Positions 23,702-32,482 of a stretch of 34,786 nucleotides of DNA are shown piece by piece (the stretch's first letter is position 1; every line of letters begins with the position of its first letter). The translations under genes and the position numbers were made by a program. The stretch comes from GCA-002282575 sp964646525 (GTDB taxonomy: Bacteria > Pseudomonadota > Gammaproteobacteria > Thiomicrospirales > Thiomicrospiraceae), in assembly GCA_964646525.1 (NCBI GenBank), contig CAZYER010000015.1, forward strand, positions 1 through 34,786, written 5' to 3'. The notes below the pieces were generated by a model, which ran no database searches, was not told the origin of the DNA, and saw only the letters and a list, made by a program, of their open reading frames with translations.

Positions 23702-24628
23702 ATGACAACTGCATTTGTTTTTCCGGGTCAGGGATCACAGAGTGTCGGCATGTTAGCCGATATGGCGACTGAATATGCTTTAGTTGGCGAAACTTTTGCT
23801 GAAGCTTCTCAGGCTTTGGGTTACGATTTATGGCAAGTGGTAGCTAATGGTCCAGCTGAGACATTGAATCAAACCTCGGTCACGCAGCCTGCGATGCTAA
23901 CAGCAGCGATAGCGGTTCATCGTATTTTACAGGCGGCTGGTAAGGCCGATGTTGCCTTTATGGCAGGTCATTCTTTGGGTGAGTATACAGCATTAACCGC
24001 GGCAGGCGTTTTTAGTTTGGCTGATGCGGTTCGTTTGGTGCGTGCGCGTGGTGAATATATGCAATCGGCCGTGCCTGAAGGTGTTGGTGCGATGGCGGCA
24101 ATCTTGGGCTTAACCGATGAACAAGTGCGTACAGCCTGTGAACAAGCGGCTCAAGGTGAAGTGGTGTCGGCAGTCAACTTTAATTCACCAGGTCAGGTGG
24201 TGATTGCTGGCCATAAGGCAGCCGTTGAGCGCGCTATGAAGCTGTGTCAGGAAGCTGGAGCGAAGCGCGCCTTACCTTTACCTGTCAGTGTTCCTAGCCA
24301 TTGTGCCTTAATGCAACCAGCTGCTGATCGTTTGGCACAAGATTTGGCACAAATGAGCATGCAAACGCCTCGTGTTTCGGTAGTGAATAATGTGCATGTT
24401 GCCGTTGAGTCGGACGTTAAAGCCATACAGGCTGCTTTGCTCGCACAACTCTATTCTCCCGTACGTTGGGTAGAAACAGTAGAGTTTCTGAAGTCTCAAG
24501 GAGTGACGCGTTTGGTTGAAGTGGGTCCTGGAAAAGTACTTGCTGGATTAAATAAGCGTATTGATAACGAAATTGAGCATTTTGCAGTTGCAGATTTGCG
24601 CACATTAAGCGATTATTTAGCAAAGTAA
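23702..24628 (+). CDS. fabD: Malonyl-CoA:ACP transacylase
   Basis: Transfers malonyl from CoA to ACP. The 308-residue product shows FVFPGQGSQSVGML (5-18), the nucleophile Ser91 in AGHSLGEYTAL, the conserved Arg-containing VRLVRARGEYMQ, and the catalytic His in PVSVPSHCALM (about residue 200). Located in the standard fabH-fabD-fabG order, 16 bp before fabG. Confidence 0.97.
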   Translation: MTTAFVFPGQGSQSVGMLADMATEYALVGETFAEASQALGYDLWQVVANGPAETLNQTSVTQPAMLTAAIAVHRILQAAGKADVAFMAGHSLGEYTALTAAGVFSLADAVRLVRARGEYMQSAVPEGVGAMAAILGLTDEQVRTACEQAAQGEVVSAVNFNSPGQVVIAGHKAAVERAMKLCQEAGAKRALPLPVSVPSHCALMQPAADRLAQDLAQMSMQTPRVSVVNNVHVAVESDVKAIQAALLAQLYSPVRWVETVEFLKSQGVTRLVEVGPGKVLAGLNKRIDNEIEHFAVADLRTLSDYLAK

Positions 24629-24644
24629 GCGGATTGAGGACAGT

Positions 24645-25397
24645 ATGTCAGAACAACAGTTAGCTAATCAGGTGGTGTTAGTGACCGGCGCTAGCCGAGG
24701 TATTGGTAAAGCCATTGCGTTAGCCTTAGGTAAAGCAGGTGGGTATGTCGTAGGTACGGCCACATCAGAAAAAGGCGCGGAACAGATAACGGCTTATATG
24801 CGAGAAGCGGGCATTGCTGGTGAAGGCAAAATGCTGGATGTGCGTGATGCTGATGCCGTAACAGCATTGGTTGATGTCATTAGCAGTGAGCGTGGTAGCA
24901 TTGGCGTATTGGTAAATAATGCCGGTATCACGCGAGATAACCTTCTCATGCGTATGAAAGATGACGAATGGGATGACATTATTAACACGAATTTGTCATC
25001 GGTTTATCGTGTTAGTAAAGCCTGCTTACGTGGTATGATGAAAGCACGTAGTGGACGCATTATTAATATTGCTTCCGTTGTTGGTTCTATGGGTAACGCT
25101 GGGCAAACTAACTATGCGGCCGCAAAAGCTGGTATTATGGGCTTTAGTCGTTCGTTGGCTCGTGAAGTGGGTTCGCGTAACATTACGGTAAATACGGTTG
25201 CTCCTGGTTTTATTGATACAGACATGACGCGTGCATTGTCTGAAGAACAGCGAGCGCAGTTAGTAAAAGAAATTCCATTAGGTCGAATGGGAGATGCAGA
25301 AGACATCGCGGCAACCGTGTTGTTTTTAGCTTCGCCAGCGGCGGGATACATTAGTGGTCAAATTTTGCATGTCAATGGCGGCATGTACATGATTTGA
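24645..25397 (+). CDS. fabG: 3-oxoacyl-ACP reductase
   Basis: NADPH-dependent short-chain dehydrogenase reducing beta-ketoacyl-ACP. The 250-residue product has the cofactor loop TGASRGIGKAIA (14-25), NNAGITRDNLLMRM (91-104), and the catalytic Ser144, Tyr157 and Lys161 (YAAAK). The C-terminal ISGQILHVNGGMYM is typical. A GAGG ribosome site lies just upstream. The 47-bp AT-rich gap to acpP carries that gene's own strong ribosome site. Confidence 0.97.
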   Translation: MSEQQLANQVVLVTGASRGIGKAIALALGKAGGYVVGTATSEKGAEQITAYMREAGIAGEGKMLDVRDADAVTALVDVISSERGSIGVLVNNAGITRDNLLMRMKDDEWDDIINTNLSSVYRVSKACLRGMMKARSGRIINIASVVGSMGNAGQTNYAAAKAGIMGFSRSLAREVGSRNITVNTVAPGFIDTDMTRALSEEQRAQLVKEIPLGRMGDAEDIAATVLFLASPAAGYISGQILHVNGGMYMI

Positions 25398-25444
25398 TAA
25401 GCATAAATTAGCATTGTTTTTTATTTTATTTGTGGAGAAGATAC

Positions 25445-25681
25445 ATGAGCACTATCGAAGAGCGCGTAAAAAAGATCGTTGTAGATCAACTAGGTGTTAA
25501 AGAAGAAGAAGTGACGGCAGACGCGTCATTCATCGATGATTTAGGTGCTGACTCATTGGATACGGTTGAGTTGGTGATGGCTTTGGAAGAAGAGTTCGAT
25601 TGTGAAATTCCTGACGAAGAAGCTGAAAAAATCACCACTATGCGTATGGCGATTGATTACATCAATGCACATAACAAGTAA
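25445..25681 (+). CDS. acpP: Acyl carrier protein
   Basis: Small acidic carrier of growing acyl chains. The 78-residue protein starts at ATG 25445 (GGAGAAG 5-11 bp upstream), giving MSTIEERVKKIVVDQLGV, and carries the phosphopantetheine attachment Ser37 in DLGADSLDTVEL. An upstream in-frame start at 25430 would add five residues and skip the ribosome site. A strong terminator follows, so acpP is probably the most abundant message of the operon. Confidence 0.98.
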   Translation: MSTIEERVKKIVVDQLGVKEEEVTADASFIDDLGADSLDTVELVMALEEEFDCEIPDEEAEKITTMRMAIDYINAHNK

Positions 25682-25718
25682 TGCCAATCTGTGACAGTTT
25701 TGTCATTAAAATTGTTTT

Positions 25719-25750
25719 AAAATATCCGAGCTTAGTCTCGGATATTTTTT
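25719..25750 (+). terminator. Strong intrinsic terminator between acpP and fabF
   Basis: Perfect 12-bp inverted repeat AAAATATCCGAG / CTCGGATATTTT with a 6-nt loop (CTTAGT), ending in a run of six T. It lies 38 bp after acpP and 26 bp before fabF, inside a block of co-directional genes, so it should lower or separate expression of fabF and the genes beyond. Confidence 0.9.
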
Positions 25751-25775
25751 AGGTTCGCATGTAATGAGGTGAGGA

Positions 25776-27023
25776 ATGACTGGAAAACGACGTGTTGTGG
25801 TGACAGGAATGGGATTGGTTTCACCATTAGGGAACGATGTGCAGTCCAGTTGGTCGGCGGTCTTAGCAGGTCAGAGTGGTATTGTCCCTATTACGGCATT
25901 TGATGCGAGTCTGTATTCCACGTGTTTTGGCGGTACGATTAAAAATTTAGACCCATCTTCTTGGATTTCTGCCAAGGAACTCAAGAAAATGGATCCATTT
26001 ATTCATTATGGTCTAGTGGCTGCCTTGCAAGCTTGGCAAGATTCAGGACTTACGGTGACTGAAGCCAATGCGCCGCGCATGGGTGTGTCGATGGGCTCAG
26101 GTATTGGTGGTATTGGCACGATTGAGCAGCAGCATGATGTGTTATTGGCTTCAGGTCCGCGTCGCATATCGCCTTTCTTTGTGCCATCTAGCATTATTAA
26201 TATGATTTCAGGTCATTTGTCCATTATGTTAGGTCTGCAAGGTCCCAATATGGCGGTGGTGACGGCTTGCGCTACGGGTACGCATGCCATCGGTGATGCC
26301 ATGCGTATGATTCAATATGGTGATGCCGACGTGATGTTGGCAGGTGGTGCGGAATACGCCACCACGCAGTTAGGTTTGGCCGGTTTCAGCGCAGCGAGAG
26401 CTTTATCTCAGCGCAATGATGACCCGCAAGCAGCTTCTCGTCCTTGGGATAAAGACCGTGATGGCTTTGTCTTATCTGATGGTGCGGCCTGTTTGGTGCT
26501 CGAAGAATACGAGCACGCTAAGGCACGTGGTGCGCAAATTTATGCCGAGTTAGCCGGTTTTGGTATGAGTAGTGATGCACACCATATGACGATGCCTCTA
26601 TCGGACGGTTCTGGTGCAGCACGTTGTATGCAAAATGCGATGCGAGATGCTGGTGTGAATGCTGATCAGGTAGGTTATATTAATGCCCACGGCACCTCAA
26701 CGCCTTTGGGTGATGTGGCAGAAACCATGGCGATTAAACGTGCTTTTGGGGATCATGCATACAAGTTAATGGTGAGTTCGACCAAGTCGATGACTGGACA
26801 TGCTTTGGGAGCTGCAGGTGCAATAGAGTCTATTTTTTGTTTATTGTCTTTGCGTGATCAGCAAGTGGCACCCACCATTAACTTGCACTCGCCAGATGAG
26901 GGCTGTGATTTAGACTATGTACCGCTGGAGACTAGGGATACCAAGTTGGATGTGGTGCTGAATAATTCTTTCGGCTTTGGTGGCACCAACGCTACCCTTG
27001 TGTTTCGTCGATTGGGTCAGTAG
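25776..27023 (+). CDS. fabF: 3-oxoacyl-ACP synthase II
   Basis: Elongating condensing enzyme of fatty-acid synthesis. The 415-residue product contains the Cys-His-His triad: Cys165 (TACATGTHAIG), His305 (NAHGTSTPLGD) and His342 (SMTGHALGAAGA), plus RRVVVTGMGLVSPLG at the start and NNSFGFGGTNA near the end. GAGGTGAGG lies just upstream of ATG 25776. The acpP-fabF terminator sits upstream; I see no strong promoter in the 25-bp space between, so read-through or a promoter inside it must drive this half. Confidence 0.97.
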   Translation: MTGKRRVVVTGMGLVSPLGNDVQSSWSAVLAGQSGIVPITAFDASLYSTCFGGTIKNLDPSSWISAKELKKMDPFIHYGLVAALQAWQDSGLTVTEANAPRMGVSMGSGIGGIGTIEQQHDVLLASGPRRISPFFVPSSIINMISGHLSIMLGLQGPNMAVVTACATGTHAIGDAMRMIQYGDADVMLAGGAEYATTQLGLAGFSAARALSQRNDDPQAASRPWDKDRDGFVLSDGAACLVLEEYEHAKARGAQIYAELAGFGMSSDAHHMTMPLSDGSGAARCMQNAMRDAGVNADQVGYINAHGTSTPLGDVAETMAIKRAFGDHAYKLMVSSTKSMTGHALGAAGAIESIFCLLSLRDQQVAPTINLHSPDEGCDLDYVPLETRDTKLDVVLNNSFGFGGTNATLVFRRLGQ

Positions 27024-27028
27024 GGCTA

Positions 27029-28336
27029 ATGGTTTTTGTGCAGCCGATTGTTCAGACGCGTCAGTGTGCTGAACCTTTCGACTTATTGGCTTTACATCAG
27101 GTGTTTCCTCAGCGTTATCCAGCCTTGTTAAGCTCAGCCAGTGGCTTGGTGAATGGGCATCGTTATGATTTTTTATTCGCTGATTGTGCTGAAGTGGATT
27201 TGGCTGAGCTTGAGCAGGTAGATGTTGCCTCGCCTCAATCGCATGAGCTACCTTTTATTGGTGGTTACGTGGTTTTTTTTCCTTATGAATATGCACAAGC
27301 GGTTGAACCGACATTAACTTTGCCACAAGCGCAAGCATGGCAGGCTAAGGTTTGGCGTGTCAGTGCGGCCTTTATTGTTGACCGTGTTACTAATGAGTGT
27401 CATTTAGTCGCTCAACCAGAATTTGCGGCTTTGATGGAAGGTTATTGGCAAGATTGGCAGCAGGTGTGCGAACATCCTAAAATGGCTATTTTACCCATTC
27501 TTGCTGATATTCAGGAAGCTGATGGTGAACACTTTTTAGCCGGCGTTGAGCAGTGTAAACATTATATTTTGTCGGGTGATGTCTTTCAGGTTAATTTGTC
27601 ACGTCAATGGCAAGCATCTATTGCACTGGATGTGACACCTGCGATGATTTACCAACAGCTCCGACAAGCTAATCCAGCTCCGTTTTCTGCCTTGTTAACT
27701 TGGGATAATCAAGCGATTATTAGTTCTTCGCCGGAAAGATTGGTTTCGGTGCGCAATGGTCTGGTTGAAACACGACCCATTGCGGGTACGCGTCGTCGAG
27801 GAGCTGATGAGCGGGCAGATGAGGCGTTAAAGTCTGAATTAATCCTGCACCCGAAAGAGCAAGCTGAGCATGTGATGCTATTAGACTTGGAACGTAATGA
27901 TCTGGGTCGGGTATGTGTACCTGGTACGGTTAGCGTGAACGAATTAATGACGATTGAAAGCTACACCCATGTGCATCACATTGTTTCCAATGTGGTGGGA
28001 AAATTACGTGGTGGCACGACAGCGAAACAAGTGATTGATGCTGTTTTTCCTGGTGGCACGATTACGGGCTGCCCTAAAGTGCGTTGTATGGAAATTATTG
28101 CCGAACTAGAGCAACAAGCGCGGGGTGTCTATACGGGTTCTTTGGGTTACGTTAGCTTGGATGGTCAAATGGACACCAATATTTTGATTCGTAGTTTTCA
28201 TTGGCAGCCTGGTCGGCTCACGTTTAATGCTGGCGCAGGCATTGTCTATGATTCTCAAGCAGCCTTTGAATTAGAAGAAACCCGTCATAAAGCCAAGGGG
28301 TTGTTGAGAGCTTTGGCTTCGGAATCATCGTCATGA
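27029..28336 (+). CDS. pabB: Aminodeoxychorismate synthase component I
   Basis: Converts chorismate plus ammonia (from PabA glutaminase) to 4-amino-4-deoxychorismate for folate. The 435-residue chorismate-binding protein has GYVVFFPYEY (80-89), SGDVFQVNLSRQW (182-194), NPAPFSALL (215-223), the ETRPIAGTRRRG block, HPKEQAEHVMLLDLERNDLG, FPGGTITGCPKVRCMEII and YTGSLGYVSLDGQMDTNILI. Most of these are PabB-like, and pabC overlaps its stop by 4 bp. The PIAGT stretch has Ala252 where E. coli PabB has the covalent Lys274 (PIKGT), a TrpE-like feature. Anthranilate synthase is the alternative but less likely, given length and neighbours. No pabA is in the window. Confidence 0.88.
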   Translation: MVFVQPIVQTRQCAEPFDLLALHQVFPQRYPALLSSASGLVNGHRYDFLFADCAEVDLAELEQVDVASPQSHELPFIGGYVVFFPYEYAQAVEPTLTLPQAQAWQAKVWRVSAAFIVDRVTNECHLVAQPEFAALMEGYWQDWQQVCEHPKMAILPILADIQEADGEHFLAGVEQCKHYILSGDVFQVNLSRQWQASIALDVTPAMIYQQLRQANPAPFSALLTWDNQAIISSSPERLVSVRNGLVETRPIAGTRRRGADERADEALKSELILHPKEQAEHVMLLDLERNDLGRVCVPGTVSVNELMTIESYTHVHHIVSNVVGKLRGGTTAKQVIDAVFPGGTITGCPKVRCMEIIAELEQQARGVYTGSLGYVSLDGQMDTNILIRSFHWQPGRLTFNAGAGIVYDSQAAFELEETRHKAKGLLRALASESSS

Positions 28337-29163
28337 CACAACGTTGGCAAAATGGGATTGCCGTTGCTGCGGATGGCAATCGTGCTTGTTTATACGGCGA
28401 TGGTGTTTTTGAGACCATGCGGTTAACAGCAGGGCATATTGCCTTTTGGTCGCATCATTGGTTGCGATTACAAACGGGTTTGCGCCGCTTGGGTTTTCCT
28501 GAGCTGTCTGAACAGGCATTGATGTTAGCATTAGCGCCTGCTTTGGTTGAAGATCAGGATGCTGTTTTACGTGTCAGTATTTCTCGTGATGGGCTGCGTG
28601 GCTATCGTTATAGCAATGATGCTAACATCATCATTGACGCACAAAGATCGTCTTTACCTGCCACTATTTGGCATGGTCAATCACTCAAGGTTCGTTGGTG
28701 TCAAACGCGTTGGGCGCAACAACCCCTATTAGCGGGCATTAAGCATTTAAATCGACTGGAGCAGGTGCTGGCACGTAGTGAGTGGACAGATACGAGTATT
28801 GCAGAGGGGCTAGTGTGTGACACACAAGGGCAGGTCATTTCTGGTACTATGTCAGCCTTATTATTACGATTTGGTCAAACCGTGTTAGCGGCAGATATTA
28901 CGCAAACTGGCATCGATTCGGTTGCACGTCGTGTGGTGTTGGATGCCTTACCCAGTATGGGTTACGAAGTACAGGTACAGTCTTTGTCTAAAAAAGATGT
29001 GTTAATGGCAGATGAGTTGCTGTTGATGAATGTGGTTCAAGGTATTGGTTCTGTTGCGAGTTGTGATGGAGTCAGCTTTTCTGATGCGAGTTTGGCTCAA
29101 ACACTCTTCCCATGGTGGCAAGACAGGCTAATGAGTAAGCAGTGGGGTAGAGTTCATGAATAA
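28333..29163 (+). CDS. pabC: Aminodeoxychorismate lyase
   Basis: PLP enzyme of fold type IV that splits aminodeoxychorismate into p-aminobenzoate and pyruvate. The 276-residue product shows YGDGVFETMR (21-30), the PLP Lys137 in LAGIKHLNRLEQVLAR, EGLVCDTQGQVISGTMSALL, and the C-terminal ADELLLMNVVQGI. It starts inside the pabB stop (ATGA), and its own end overlaps mltG by 8 bp, so the three are translationally coupled. Branched-chain transaminases share the fold, but the pabB context and length favour PabC. Confidence 0.93.
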   Translation: MTQRWQNGIAVAADGNRACLYGDGVFETMRLTAGHIAFWSHHWLRLQTGLRRLGFPELSEQALMLALAPALVEDQDAVLRVSISRDGLRGYRYSNDANIIIDAQRSSLPATIWHGQSLKVRWCQTRWAQQPLLAGIKHLNRLEQVLARSEWTDTSIAEGLVCDTQGQVISGTMSALLLRFGQTVLAADITQTGIDSVARRVVLDALPSMGYEVQVQSLSKKDVLMADELLLMNVVQGIGSVASCDGVSFSDASLAQTLFPWWQDRLMSKQWGRVHE

Positions 29164-30172
29164 GCATGTGATATGGATGCGAAAAGGGGTTATATGGATT
29201 GCCATGGCAGGCATGATCTTGGTTGGCCTTTACCAATGGTTTTATGCCATGAGTTTGTCTCCCATTAGTGAAACGCCACAACAGACCATTATCACCATTG
29301 AACCTGGTAGTAGTGTTAAAGTGATTGCTCAACAATTAGAACAGCAAGGATTAATGGATTATCCCAGTGTGTTTAATGTGTTGTTGCGCATCACCAAACA
29401 AGCTAAAAAGCTGAGAGCGGGTGACTACCGTATTGATACGACCTGGAATTATCAAGAGCTATTGAAGCACCTGACTGAAGATCCTGAAGTACAATATCCG
29501 CTTACCATTATTGAGGGTATGACACTGAAAGATGCCGTTCAGGTTGTGCGTGCTTTACCAAAAATTAAACAAGACTTGTCTGCTCAGCCTTGGGATGAAA
29601 TTCAACAACTGTTAGGCTTGTCAGCTTATCCCGAAGGGATGTTGTTGCCCAACACCTATTTTATTACCGCAGGTACGAAAGAGAGTGTGTTTTATCGTCG
29701 GGCTTATCAAGCGTTAACCGATGTGATGGAGCGTGAGTGGCCAAAACGAGCGCCGGATTTGCCCTTTAATAATGCCTATGAAGCGCTCGTGGCTGCTTCG
29801 ATTGTAGAAAAAGAAACAGGCGTGCCGAGTGAGCGTCCTGTAATTGCTGCGGTGATTGTTAATCGGTTACGCAAGGCTATGCCATTACAGATGGATCCGA
29901 CGGTGATTTATGGCATGGGTGAGCAATTTCAGGGCAATATTCGTAAAAAAGACTTACAAACGCCAACCCCCTACAATACATACACCAATAAGGGATTGCC
30001 ACCAACCCCCATTGCCTTAGCCAGCGCTGAATCGATTTATGCGGTGTTGCATCCAGCCCAAAGCGATGTGCTCTATTTTGTTGCCAAAGGTGATGGTAGT
30101 CATGTTTTTTCATCGACCCTAGAAGCCCATAATGCTGCGGTGAGACAATACCAATTAGGAATTAAGCCATGA
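29156..30172 (+). CDS. mltG: Endolytic murein transglycosylase MltG
   Basis: Inner-membrane lytic transglycosylase that cuts nascent glycan strands and may terminate peptidoglycan polymerisation. The 338-residue protein has one N-terminal membrane segment (about 12-31), a LysM-like region, and the YceG domain with the catalytic Glu218 in SIVEKETGVPSERP, numbered as in E. coli. PEGMLLPNTYFI (159-170) and LQMDPTVIYG are further family markers. Its position between pabC and tmk is conserved. Confidence 0.96.
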   Translation: MNKHVIWMRKGVIWIAMAGMILVGLYQWFYAMSLSPISETPQQTIITIEPGSSVKVIAQQLEQQGLMDYPSVFNVLLRITKQAKKLRAGDYRIDTTWNYQELLKHLTEDPEVQYPLTIIEGMTLKDAVQVVRALPKIKQDLSAQPWDEIQQLLGLSAYPEGMLLPNTYFITAGTKESVFYRRAYQALTDVMEREWPKRAPDLPFNNAYEALVAASIVEKETGVPSERPVIAAVIVNRLRKAMPLQMDPTVIYGMGEQFQGNIRKKDLQTPTPYNTYTNKGLPPTPIALASAESIYAVLHPAQSDVLYFVAKGDGSHVFSSTLEAHNAAVRQYQLGIKP

Positions 30173-30795
30173 AGAAAGCCCGTTTTATTTCCGTTGAAGG
30201 TACGGATGGTGCTGGCAAAACCAGTGTTTTAGCGACGATTGAAGCTTGGGTGAAAGCACAAGGTGAGATCCTAATCACGACGCGAGAACCGGGTGGAACA
30301 CCGTTGGCGGAGCAGATTCGCGAATTGTTGTTGAATAGCCGTAGTGACAAATTGGATGATGATGCTGAGTTATTGCTGATGATGGCGGCACGGGTACAGC
30401 ATGTGCGTACGAAAATTCAACCAGCTTTAGCCATGGGGCAGTGGGTATTGTCCGACCGATTTTTTGATGCCAGCTATGCCTATCAGGGCGGTGGTAGAGG
30501 CTTGTCGGTTGAGCGTATTGATCAGCTTCATCACTGGGCGATTGGTGATTTTCAACCCGATTTAACCATTTTGCTCGATGTACCCGTTGAAATTGGTCAA
30601 GCACGGGTAGCGCATCGGGGAGAAGAAAAAACACGCTTTGAAGAAGAGCAAACCGCTTTTTTTGAACGGGTACGCCAAGCCTATTTGGCGCGTGCTGAGG
30701 CAGCACCAGAACGTATCGTGGTGATTGATGCGCGAGTTGACCAAGTATCGGTGCAACAAGCGGTAATTCAAGTATTAACTGAGCGTTGGTCGTGA
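30169..30795 (+). CDS. tmk: Thymidylate kinase
   Basis: Phosphorylates dTMP to dTDP. The 208-residue product carries the P-loop EGTDGAGKTSV (10-20), TREPGGTPLAEQIRELLL (dTMP-binding), SDRFFDASYAYQGGGRGL (DR(F/Y/H) motif) and a Glu/Arg-rich LID (about 140-155). It overlaps mltG by 4 bp at its start and holB by 4 bp at its end. Confidence 0.97.
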   Translation: MKKARFISVEGTDGAGKTSVLATIEAWVKAQGEILITTREPGGTPLAEQIRELLLNSRSDKLDDDAELLLMMAARVQHVRTKIQPALAMGQWVLSDRFFDASYAYQGGGRGLSVERIDQLHHWAIGDFQPDLTILLDVPVEIGQARVAHRGEEKTRFEEEQTAFFERVRQAYLARAEAAPERIVVIDARVDQVSVQQAVIQVLTERWS

Positions 30796-31697
30796 TCACT
30801 CAACTTCCCAGCTGGTTAGCTGAACCCTTTGCTCAGCTGACGCAATCGGCTTTAGTGCAGCGTGGTCACGCTTTTTTGCTGCTAGGTCCACAAGGCTTGG
30901 GGCAAGAAGCCTTGCAGCAAGCGGTGGCACAGCACTGGTTAGCTTCGAGCATGGCAGACAATCCCGATATCGTTTTGGTCGAAGTGCTAGAAGGTAAACG
31001 TGATATTGGTGTCGATCAAATTCGTGCCTTGACAAGCTGGGCACAACAAACAGCACATGGTTCGGCAGGGCGTGTGGTGATGATTCGTCAGTTGGAACGC
31101 TTGAATACCGCTGCGGCTAATAGTTTGTTAAAGACGTTGGAAGAGCCGCCATCGGGAGTAGGTTTTTTACTGACGGCTTCTCGGGCGGGTAAGCTGCTAC
31201 CGACTTTGCTCAGCCGTTGTCAGCGCTTGAATTTGCCGGTTCCCAGTAGTGACCTAGCCATTGAATGGTTATTGGCTAATGTTGCTAACGTTTCTGAAGC
31301 AGATTGTCGATTGGCGTTGCAACTCCATACCGGAGCGCCCCTAGCGGCTCAAGCTTGGTTAGTTTCGGGCGGGCTAACTGAGTGGAAAGAGTGGCAAAGT
31401 TTGTGGCAAGCGAGCGTTCAGCAACGGATAACGAGTCTGTCACTCATTGAGTATGCACGCAAAGATGCACAACGCTTTTGTCGTTTATTAGGGGCGCAGG
31501 CTTATGTTGATGGTCAGGGTTATGATGCGCTGTTACCTTGGCAATTATTGCGCTTGGTGTGGCAGGTGGAAAAAGCCTTGGTACAGAATTTAAGTAAAGA
31601 TTTATTATTGGATAATTTGCTTCAGTCTGTGAATGAGGTGTTGGCTGGTCAATTACCGACCATGAAAGTGTCGCAACGACGAGGGATGTTAGCATGA
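30792..31697 (+). CDS. holB: DNA polymerase III delta-prime subunit
   Basis: Clamp-loader subunit acting as the stator of the sliding-clamp loader. The 301-residue product from GTG 30792 (GTGA overlap with tmk; a TTG at 30786 is possible) has the AAA+ core: FLLLGPQGLGQEAL (28-41, degenerate Walker A lacking GKT, normal for delta-prime), DIGVDQIRALTSW, and the highly conserved ANSLLKTLEEPPSGVGFLL with sensor-type LLPTLLSRCQR. The four-Cys zinc module that normally follows the Walker A region is absent: residues 48-60 run HWLASSMADNPDI straight through. It is followed directly by tatD. Confidence 0.92.
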   Translation: MITQLPSWLAEPFAQLTQSALVQRGHAFLLLGPQGLGQEALQQAVAQHWLASSMADNPDIVLVEVLEGKRDIGVDQIRALTSWAQQTAHGSAGRVVMIRQLERLNTAAANSLLKTLEEPPSGVGFLLTASRAGKLLPTLLSRCQRLNLPVPSSDLAIEWLLANVANVSEADCRLALQLHTGAPLAAQAWLVSGGLTEWKEWQSLWQASVQQRITSLSLIEYARKDAQRFCRLLGAQAYVDGQGYDALLPWQLLRLVWQVEKALVQNLSKDLLLDNLLQSVNEVLAGQLPTMKVSQRRGMLA

Positions 31698-32470
31698 TGG
31701 GTTGGACGGATGCGCATTGTCATTTGTGTTTATTAAAGCCAGAGCAGGGCAGTGTTAGCGATGTGGTATCGCGTTTGGCATCGGCAGGCGTGCATCGCAT
31801 TTTGGATGTCGCTACGGGTAAAGATAACTGGCAATGCGTAGCCGACAATGCTGCCAACTTTGAAGTCGTTTATGCGGGTATCGGTATTCATCCCACCAGT
31901 GAAATGCAAGAAACAGAAGCGGATTGGCAGTCACTTGAATCGCTAGTGACATTACCGAAGGTGTTGGCTGTCGGTGAGTGTGGTTTAGACTTTTATCATG
32001 CACCAGAGTCGGAATGTGCGCATCAGTATGCCCGTTTTGAACGCCAAATTCGCCTAGCAAAACAGGTTAATAAGCCCTTAATTATTCATACGCGCAACTC
32101 AAGCCAGCAAACTTTAGATGTACTTAAGTCGGTGGGAGCGGGTGAGGTTACAGGCATTATGCATTGTTTCGTCGAAGATAAAGACATTGCGCAACAGGCG
32201 TTGGATATTGGGTTTTATCTGTCGTTTTCTGGTATTTCAACTTTTAAAAATGCAACATTGGTTCAAGATGTGATGCAATGGGCACCCTTGGATCGCGTGC
32301 TGATTGAAACGGATGCACCTTATTTAGCGCCTGTGCCTTACCGAGGTAAGTTAAATGAGCCTGCTTATGTTGCCAAAGTAGGCGAACAGATGGCTAAGTT
32401 GAAAGGTATTTCAGTCGAAAGTCTTGCTGAGCAGTTAGAGCAAAATGCACAGCGGTTGTTTAGATTGTAG
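31694..32470 (+). CDS. tatD: TatD-family metal-dependent hydrolase (DNase)
   Basis: Member of the TatD/YcfH family of divalent-metal hydrolases. The 258-residue TIM-barrel protein has metal ligands in WTDAHCHL (His8, His10), AVGECGLDFYH (Glu about 96), LIIHTRNSS and IMHCFVED, and the C-terminal LIETDAPYLAP. The location after holB matches E. coli ycfH, the paralogue of tatD itself; the substrate (3'-5' DNA exonuclease activity is known for TatD) is inferred. The start overlaps the holB stop (ATGA). Confidence 0.92.
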   Translation: MMGWTDAHCHLCLLKPEQGSVSDVVSRLASAGVHRILDVATGKDNWQCVADNAANFEVVYAGIGIHPTSEMQETEADWQSLESLVTLPKVLAVGECGLDFYHAPESECAHQYARFERQIRLAKQVNKPLIIHTRNSSQQTLDVLKSVGAGEVTGIMHCFVEDKDIAQQALDIGFYLSFSGISTFKNATLVQDVMQWAPLDRVLIETDAPYLAPVPYRGKLNEPAYVAKVGEQMAKLKGISVESLAEQLEQNAQRLFRL

Positions 32471-32482
32471 GTTGACATGAAA

